64,000 nt of DNA. It comes from Ferribacterium limneticum (GTDB taxonomy: Bacteria > Pseudomonadota > Gammaproteobacteria > Burkholderiales > Rhodocyclaceae). Made by a program: the position numbers and the translations under genes. Where the stretch lies: the NCBI RefSeq assembly GCF_020510625.1, contig NZ_CP075191.1, positions 3,821,501 through 3,885,500 on the forward strand. Reading direction: 5' to 3'. Positions 59,701 to 64,000 of this stretch are shown piece by piece. Position 1 is the stretch's first letter; each line of letters begins with the position of its first letter. The notes under the pieces are model-generated. The model searched no databases. It was not told the DNA's origin and saw only the letters and a list, made by a program, of their open reading frames with translations.

Positions 59701-62362
59701 CTATGACCTCAGGCAATTCCTCGGCAACAGTCGACTCAGGCACAACAATCTGCTCTACACCGAACACACCGATCGCAGCCTCAGCCTCAGCCTCAGCCTC
59801 AGCCTCAGCCTCAGCCTCAGCCTCAGCCTCCGGTTCCGGTTCCGGTTCCGGTTCCGGTTCCGGTTCCGGTTCCGGCAGTTGGATTTGCTCTGTAACAAGC
59901 GGTTCAACTTCTACCGGCGCCACAGCGACGGGAGCTGGTTCAAGGCCACGCAGGCGGCCGGCCAGGGCGACCAGCGCAGACGGATCTGGTGCCATGCCCT
60001 CGCCGGATTCAAGATACCGCACCCAGGTCGAGAACAACGCATGTTCGTCCTCGATCATCTGCATCAGTTCCGGCGTTGCCCACTGATCCTGGCGCAACCA
60101 GATATTCAAGGTCTGTTCGATTTCCCACGCGGCTTCGCCCAGGTCATTCAAACCGACCATGCGCCCACTGCCCTTGAGGGTGTGCGTGGAACGACGAATT
60201 GTCGTCAGCGCTTCAACATTATGCGGATCAGCGACGAGCAAGGTCTTCTGCTCACTCATCGTGGCCAGGACTTCGTTGGCTTCCTCAAGGAAAATCGACA
60301 GCAGTTCGGCGTCGATTGCCTCGTGGGTCGATTCGGCAAGCTGAAGCGTTTCGGCCGAAGGGGCAGTCACCTCTGGCTGCTGAGGCTTCAGGGCTGCCAG
60401 CGCGGCGTCAACACTTTCGCCGGCCAGATCACCGGTTTTCAACGCTTCCAGGGCCGCCTTGGCAGTTTCTCCCAACTCATGATTCGCCACGAGATCGGCA
60501 TCCTGCTTGAGCGCCTGCAGATTCTGCTTGAGCTCCTGCTGCAGACGCTCGTCTTCCGGTGTCTCTTTCAGCGCTGCAACCAGGGCATGAGTATCGCGTG
60601 CCTGCTGGGCCAGTTGCGTTTCGACACTAGGCGCCAACTCGCTCTCTGCGGAGAGATCGTCAGCCTCTTCATCAATCGCCTTGGAACCCTGTATCCGATT
60701 GACGAAAGCCTCGAAATCGGTTTCTCCACTGGGCAAGGCATCGACAAAGAAGCCAAGGATGGACAACTGCTGGGCGATTTTCTCGAAATCTTCCGGCGAA
60801 TGGGTGGAACCCGGCTCGGCAAAGCGATGGATTTGCTCTCCGCAATCCTTGACGCTGGCCGTTGCGCCCATGTGGCCGAGCATCGCCAGCGCACCGGCGA
60901 TCTGTTTCAGTGGCCCATCAAGTGGTGCCAGATCGTGCTCGGCCGAGGGATCTCTGAAGAAGGCATCGAGCGATTGCTCGACTTGCGCCAGATTGTTCTG
61001 AATTTCCCGGGCGACCTGACTGATCAGTAGCTTTTCCTGAGCCCGACGGGTCATTTCGTCGAGCAAGGGCAGCGCTTCGTCGGTCGCAGGTCGGCCCGCA
61101 ATGCACGCGTAAAGCCGGGCAACCATCAGATCGACCTGCTGGGCGAAATCGGTCCCCAGGCGCTTGAAACTTTCCTGAGCGTTCTGCAAGAGAAGGATGG
61201 CCGTTGCCACTTCCATCGCCACCGTATCGGAGTGGCGCGTCGGGTCTTCGGTCAGCCAGTTGGCTATAGCGCCCAATCCCTGCCCAAGCCGTTTCAGGTC
61301 GGTATGAGCAATTTCCTCGGTCAGGCTGGCAACGCTTCTCGCCTGCTCGGCAAAGGCGGCAAGGCTGGCCGGACTACCGGCGGCACAAACCTTGTTCCAC
61401 GATTCTTCGACACTGCCCAGCACCTCGCGCAGGCGGCGCAGCACGGCATCCTGCGGCAAGGTTGCAGTCGCAGCGGCGGAGGGAAGCTGTGACGGCAAGC
61501 TGAAGGTCGACTGAACCTGCGTTACAACATTGCTCAAGCCGGCCGGCGCTTGAGCAACGTGATAGAGCGCTTCACGCATCAGGCGTTCGGCAAGACTGCT
61601 TGACCCTTCGAGCAAACGACGAATCTGCAGGTCGATGCGAGCACTGACCTGACGAACCGAACCATCAGCACTGACGGCCGGATCTTTCAAAGCCTCGATA
61701 AAAGCCTGGGCAGTCCACCAGAATGATCGCGCCGCCGGAGTTTCCTGAGTGGCCTCGATACCCGCCAGGGCAGCCAGCATCATCTGGCGCCCCGCCTCGG
61801 CTTCAGCCGGCTTGGTCAGCCAGCAGAGCAGGCCTTTCTGGTAACGTCCCCGCTCGGCCTTCAGCAACTGGCGCAGTTCATCCTGTGCCAAGTGTTTGCC
61901 GGCAGTGACCCGCTTGGGTGGGCGCAACGAGAGATCAGGGAAAAACAGATCACTGGCCCGCGCCATCGGCAACCCACGGACCTTGGCCAATGCGAGATAG
62001 ACCGGTAGCAGGCGAAGCGGCTGGTTGGGCTCGCCGGCCATCAGCTCATCAAGATAGAGGCGTATTCCCGCCAAGGCCTGATGAACGGCCGCAACAGCCG
62101 CATCATCAGATGCCTGCCGACCATCCTCCATTGCCGAGAGCAAGGATTCCAGCGACTCGGTGACCTGCGTTATGCCATCCAGCCCAACAATCGCCAATGC
62201 GCCATGCACCTGGTGAACATGGGTGCGGCAAAACTTGAGCTGCGTGTCGTCGGCACCCGAGACATGCAGGCTAAAAGCCTCCTCTGCCCGTTCCAGTGCC
62301 AGATCAATCTCACCCTTGACCCAGGTCAGGGGGCCCAAATCAAATTCAGTTGCCGCGTTCAT
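56720..62362 (-). CDS. chpA: ChpA/PilL: CheA-like hybrid kinase of the type IV pilus chemosensory system
   Basis: The 1880-residue protein receives signals from PilJ to control pilus extension and cAMP-type responses in related systems. The N terminus (about 1-560) is FimL-like with degenerate Hpt repeats. True or near-true Hpt domains follow, with His in THTLKGSGRM (near 727), AHTLGGIAAT (near 1002) and MHTFKGSARM (near 1172). Then come the dimerisation region, HATPase (HMLRNAVTHGIE near 1466; DDGKGLD; GRGVGMDV), a CheW domain and a receiver with Asp in LSDIEMPRMDG (near 1806). A Glu-Pro/Glu-Ala tract lies at about 830-862. It is 22 bases after pilJ. Confidence 0.95.
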   Translation of the reverse strand: MNAATEFDLGPLTWVKGEIDLALERAEEAFSLHVSGADDTQLKFCRTHVHQVHGALAIVGLDGITQVTESLESLLSAMEDGRQASDDAAVAAVHQALAGIRLYLDELMAGEPNQPLRLLPVYLALAKVRGLPMARASDLFFPDLSLRPPKRVTAGKHLAQDELRQLLKAERGRYQKGLLCWLTKPAEAEAGRQMMLAALAGIEATQETPAARSFWWTAQAFIEALKDPAVSADGSVRQVSARIDLQIRRLLEGSSSLAERLMREALYHVAQAPAGLSNVVTQVQSTFSLPSQLPSAAATATLPQDAVLRRLREVLGSVEESWNKVCAAGSPASLAAFAEQARSVASLTEEIAHTDLKRLGQGLGAIANWLTEDPTRHSDTVAMEVATAILLLQNAQESFKRLGTDFAQQVDLMVARLYACIAGRPATDEALPLLDEMTRRAQEKLLISQVAREIQNNLAQVEQSLDAFFRDPSAEHDLAPLDGPLKQIAGALAMLGHMGATASVKDCGEQIHRFAEPGSTHSPEDFEKIAQQLSILGFFVDALPSGETDFEAFVNRIQGSKAIDEEADDLSAESELAPSVETQLAQQARDTHALVAALKETPEDERLQQELKQNLQALKQDADLVANHELGETAKAALEALKTGDLAGESVDAALAALKPQQPEVTAPSAETLQLAESTHEAIDAELLSIFLEEANEVLATMSEQKTLLVADPHNVEALTTIRRSTHTLKGSGRMVGLNDLGEAAWEIEQTLNIWLRQDQWATPELMQMIEDEHALFSTWVRYLESGEGMAPDPSALVALAGRLRGLEPAPVAVAPVEVEPLVTEQIQLPEPEPEPEPEPEPEPEAEAEAEAEAEAEAEAEAAIGVFGVEQIVVPESTVAEELPEVIDFAAVPEPDLLQLAPEMDGGAPEVEQFVAAELPVAEALPEVIELVAVPEDESLPPTEEPEPEVVLPSIPAMVTASPTLYDIFRDEARGYLQTLVDSYAVLDANPSGPTTFEMTRAAHTLGGIAATVGLMPLHRLALALEHALLRRDGSAHPESIEGLETVRQSIITLEGMFDALAQQRAPDEQQQLISALDDIYHPAPVEESVPPTSAEIIQLPGTQSAVAEIEPEPAAIAPAPVLPQLTDEFDEQLLPIFLEEAVDLTRDLTAQLRAWRGDPAGAAAPKAIARLMHTFKGSARMAGAMNLGEVTHMLEARVEEAMRAGQATPVFIDEIETGCDALVQAVERLRAGPQEAVVEEVPAVTGETTAPAVVQPLHVEAEAETDAAGQRATLRVRADLIDRLVNEAGELSIARTRIEGEMRSLKGSLLELTENVIRLRRQLREIEIQAESQIQAHVAHTPEGDADFDPLELDRFTRFQELTRFMAESVNDVATVQQNLLKNLDDANAAILAQSRLNRSLQQELMGVRMLPFASQTERLYRIVRQTAKETGKRANLDIIGGQVDIDRSVLDKMLAPIEHMLRNAVTHGIEERDQRLAAGKQEAGEIVVKIAQEGNEIILAMSDDGKGLDTTRIRARAEAMGLLQPGQAADEATLYDFIFQPGFSTATELTQLAGRGVGMDVVKTEVAELGGRIEILSEAGRGTTFRLYLPLTLAVTQTLLIRAGSHLYAVPSTMIEQVMEMKEKALAAYREQGEVTWQGNRYPFQYLPHLLGDTEAVPELHRQYWVLLLRSGSQRVAILVDELKGNQEVVVKNIGVQLARVVGIAGATVLGDGRVVLILNPVALASRVPVLGAPAAVAAVPAAPEPVATAMETQPTVMVVDDSLTVRKITSRLLMREGYQVILAKDGVDALEQLIDVMPDVILSDIEMPRMDGFDLVRNIRAEERLRSVPIIMITSRTADKHRNYALEIGANHYLGKPYDEVELLSLVEGYTKERRAH
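59778..59873. repeat. Hexanucleotide microsatellites inside chpA
   Basis: Eight perfect GCCTCA units (59778-59825) plus one GCCTCC are followed by seven perfect GGTTCC units (59832-59873). On the coding strand they encode consecutive Glu-Pro and then Glu-Ala dipeptides between the first and second Hpt domains. Because the unit is 6 bases, gain or loss of copies keeps the frame. Confidence 0.95.
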
Positions 62363-62384
62363 AGTCTCTCGCGATCGATGTCCG

Positions 62385-64000
62385 TCAATCCACCTTGAAG
62401 CCAGCGACGGAACCCTTCAGTTCGGAAGCCAGTGCGGTCAGTTCGTCAACAGCCTCGGCAGTACGCTGCGTACCGGCCGTCGTCTGTTCGGTGACATGAA
62501 GAATGTCCTGCATCAGACGAGCCACCTGACTGGCGGAATCGGCCTGATTCTGCGTCGAACTGGAAATATCCTGAATCAGGTCGGCCAGATCACGCGACAC
62601 CTGACCAATTTCCGACAGCGCCTGACCGGCTGCATCAGACAGCTTGGCCCCTTCGACCACGCCTCGGGTCGACTGTTCCATAGCCGAAACGGCATCCTGG
62701 GTATCGGTCTGAATCGTCTTCACAATCGCCGCAATCTGCTTGGTTGCTTCGGCGGAACGTTCAGCCAGTCGCTGCACCTCCTCGGCAACCACCGTAAAGC
62801 CGCGGCCCGCATCACCGGCGGAAGCTGCCTGAATAGCGGCGTTCAGAGCCAGCACGTTGGTCTGTTCGGTAATGTCGGAAATCAGCTCCACGATTTCACC
62901 GATCTCCTGCGAACTTTCGCCGAGTCGTTTGATCCGCTTTGAGGTTTCCTGAATCTGGTTACGAATTTCATTCATGCCCTTGATGGAATCCTGCACCGCT
63001 TGCGTACCCTTTTCAGCAGCGGTCAGCGATTGCCGGGCAACCTGGGCGGACTGCGTTGCACTGCCCGAAACCTCAGTCATCGAACGCGCCATTTCCAGCG
63101 CGGACTGACCGGCCTCCTGAATTTCTGTCGATTGCCGTTCAGCAGCATCAAGCAGCTGTGCCGAGTTCAAGCGGGCGATTTCTGTCGCTGCCGTCACACG
63201 ATTCGCCGCGTCATTGATCCGGCCGACCAGCACGCGAAGTTCTTCAATGGTGTAGTTAATCGAGTCGGCAATGGCGCCCGTGATGTTCTCGCTCACTGTC
63301 GCAGTTACAGTCAAGTCACCATCCGCGAGGTCACCCAGTTCGTTCATCAGACGCAGAATGGCGTCCTGATTGTCACGGTTGGTCTGGTCAGCCGCATGTC
63401 GTTGCTCTTCGGCCGCTTCGGCACGACGCTCGGTGTCGGCGAGGTAGGTCTTGGCGAGCAAAGCCAGCGTAGCAATGGCGCCAATCGTCAGCACGATCAA
63501 CAGCACAATGTACAAGCCACGTTCAGACAATGCACTTTGGTAACCCAGCGCCAGTTCATCCGTCGCTTTCAGCAGATCCTCGCTTTCGCGGAAAATGCGC
63601 GACCCGGCCTGCTTGGAAAGAACGAGTGGCTGCATATTGCCGAGAATGCTGGCAATAGCCCCCTGATACTCCTTGAAAGCACCGTCCAGTTCGTCCAGCT
63701 TGGCACGGGTATCCGCATCGGCCCCGCCCTTGGTCAAGCCACTGAGAATGTCACGGAAGGCATTGGTGTCCTTGCCGAGCAGGAAGGCCACTTCAGGATT
63801 GATTTCATTACCGACCAGCAGTGCGGACGCATTCTTGGCAATCCGCTGCGTCAACATGACCAACTGGTTGGCCGCAGCAATTTCACGCGAAGCCGCACCT
63901 GACTGCAATTTCAGTGTCGCAATCTGCTCGGTCAGTTCAAGCATCGTTGAATTGTTGTTATCGATCAGCGCAACGCTCTTGCCCAGTGCAACCAGGTTTT
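62385..64000 (-). CDS. pilJ: PilJ, methyl-accepting transducer of the Pil-Chp system (5' end beyond window)
   Basis: The frame stays open to the window edge (NLVALGKSVALIDNNNST precedes the first internal Met at 63944), so the gene is incomplete; about 538 residues are visible. It has a periplasmic PilJ sensing domain, a transmembrane helix (GLYIVLLIVLTIGAIATLALL), a HAMP-like linker and a cytoplasmic signalling hairpin with EQTNVLALNAAIQAASAGDAGRG-type tip (first 20: EQTNVLALNAAIQAASAGDA). That tip spelling with Gln and Ser is typical of PilJ rather than flagellar receptors. It is followed by chpA. pilG, pilH and pilI probably lie just outside. Confidence 0.93.
   Translation of the reverse strand, partial: NLVALGKSVALIDNNNSTMLELTEQIATLKLQSGAASREIAAANQLVMLTQRIAKNASALLVGNEINPEVAFLLGKDTNAFRDILSGLTKGGADADTRAKLDELDGAFKEYQGAIASILGNMQPLVLSKQAGSRIFRESEDLLKATDELALGYQSALSERGLYIVLLIVLTIGAIATLALLAKTYLADTERRAEAAEEQRHAADQTNRDNQDAILRLMNELGDLADGDLTVTATVSENITGAIADSINYTIEELRVLVGRINDAANRVTAATEIARLNSAQLLDAAERQSTEIQEAGQSALEMARSMTEVSGSATQSAQVARQSLTAAEKGTQAVQDSIKGMNEIRNQIQETSKRIKRLGESSQEIGEIVELISDITEQTNVLALNAAIQAASAGDAGRGFTVVAEEVQRLAERSAEATKQIAAIVKTIQTDTQDAVSAMEQSTRGVVEGAKLSDAAGQALSEIGQVSRDLADLIQDISSSTQNQADSASQVARLMQDILHVTEQTTAGTQRTAEAVDELTALASELKGSVAGFKVD

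Noticed and set aside
58988..61030. 680-codon open frame antisense to chpA
   Set aside because: It is a shadow of the GC-rich chpA reading frame, includes the translated microsatellite as Ser/Leu repeats, has no ribosome site and resembles no protein.

Overview
The window is a typical high-GC, gene-dense chromosomal segment of a Gram-negative betaproteobacterium, most likely of the Rhodocyclales (Dechloromonas/Azonexus-like). This placement is inferred from gene content and neighbourhoods: a napDAGHB periplasmic nitrate reductase operon, a gmk-rpoZ-spoT block, yqgE-ruvX-pyrR-pyrB-pyrC', pilT-pilU diverging from yggS-proC-yggT-yggU, and a Pil-Chp chemosensory pair. No rRNA or tRNA gene, prophage, insertion sequence or CRISPR array was seen. 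About 57 protein genes fill nearly all of the sequence, and most neighbours overlap by 1-30 bases or are separated by a few bases.

Layout. 1-1020: heat-shock sigma factor rpoH behind a perfect CIRCE operator and ended by a strong hairpin. 1040-6378: the nap operon on the minus strand with an FNR-like box at its head. 6375-14890: a long minus-strand run, yicC > hybrid histidine kinase > gmk > rpoZ > spoT > dadA > tatD (RNA decay, nucleotide supply, stringent response). 14968-19444: a plus-strand run with a Ser/Thr kinase and PP2C phosphatase pair, then rph, rdgB and hemW, with a long inverted repeat before hemW. 19475-30098: a minus-strand run with an OmpA-like lipoprotein, a YidB-like protein, an ABC-F ATPase, ychJ, rdgC, trmB, thiG, thiS, a short-chain dehydrogenase, dsbA, a SPOR protein, argS and a family 6 uracil-DNA glycosylase. 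30117-42422: a diguanylate cyclase, ubiB with a SWIM-SNF2 helicase, a DUF302 protein, a FIST sensor coupled to a PAS hybrid kinase, pncC, mobA and a 60-residue orphan. 42423-49503: an intergenic region with two hairpins, a membrane-anchored cytochrome c5, rep, a coiled-coil orphan, a DUF4197 protein, pilU, pilT and yggS. 49500-64000: proC, yggT, yggU, a ComEA-like protein, the pyrimidine operon with an apparently dead dihydroorotase, yqgE, a photolyase, the giant CheA-like ChpA and the 3' part of pilJ.

Connections. Anaerobic respiration: NapDAGHB, MobA (molybdenum cofactor for NapA) and cytochrome c5. Surface motility: PilT, PilU, ChpA and PilJ. Signalling density is high: (p)ppGpp, c-di-GMP, Ser/Thr phosphorylation, two orphan hybrid kinases and a pilus chemosensory pathway. 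No wholly new multi-gene system is evident. The most unusual items are the CIRCE site at rpoH, a heptanucleotide-periodic tract replacing the thiG leader, a FIST/kinase pair, a 26-base palindrome over the pilT stop codon, a possible small RNA before cytochrome c5, and an in-frame hexanucleotide microsatellite in chpA.
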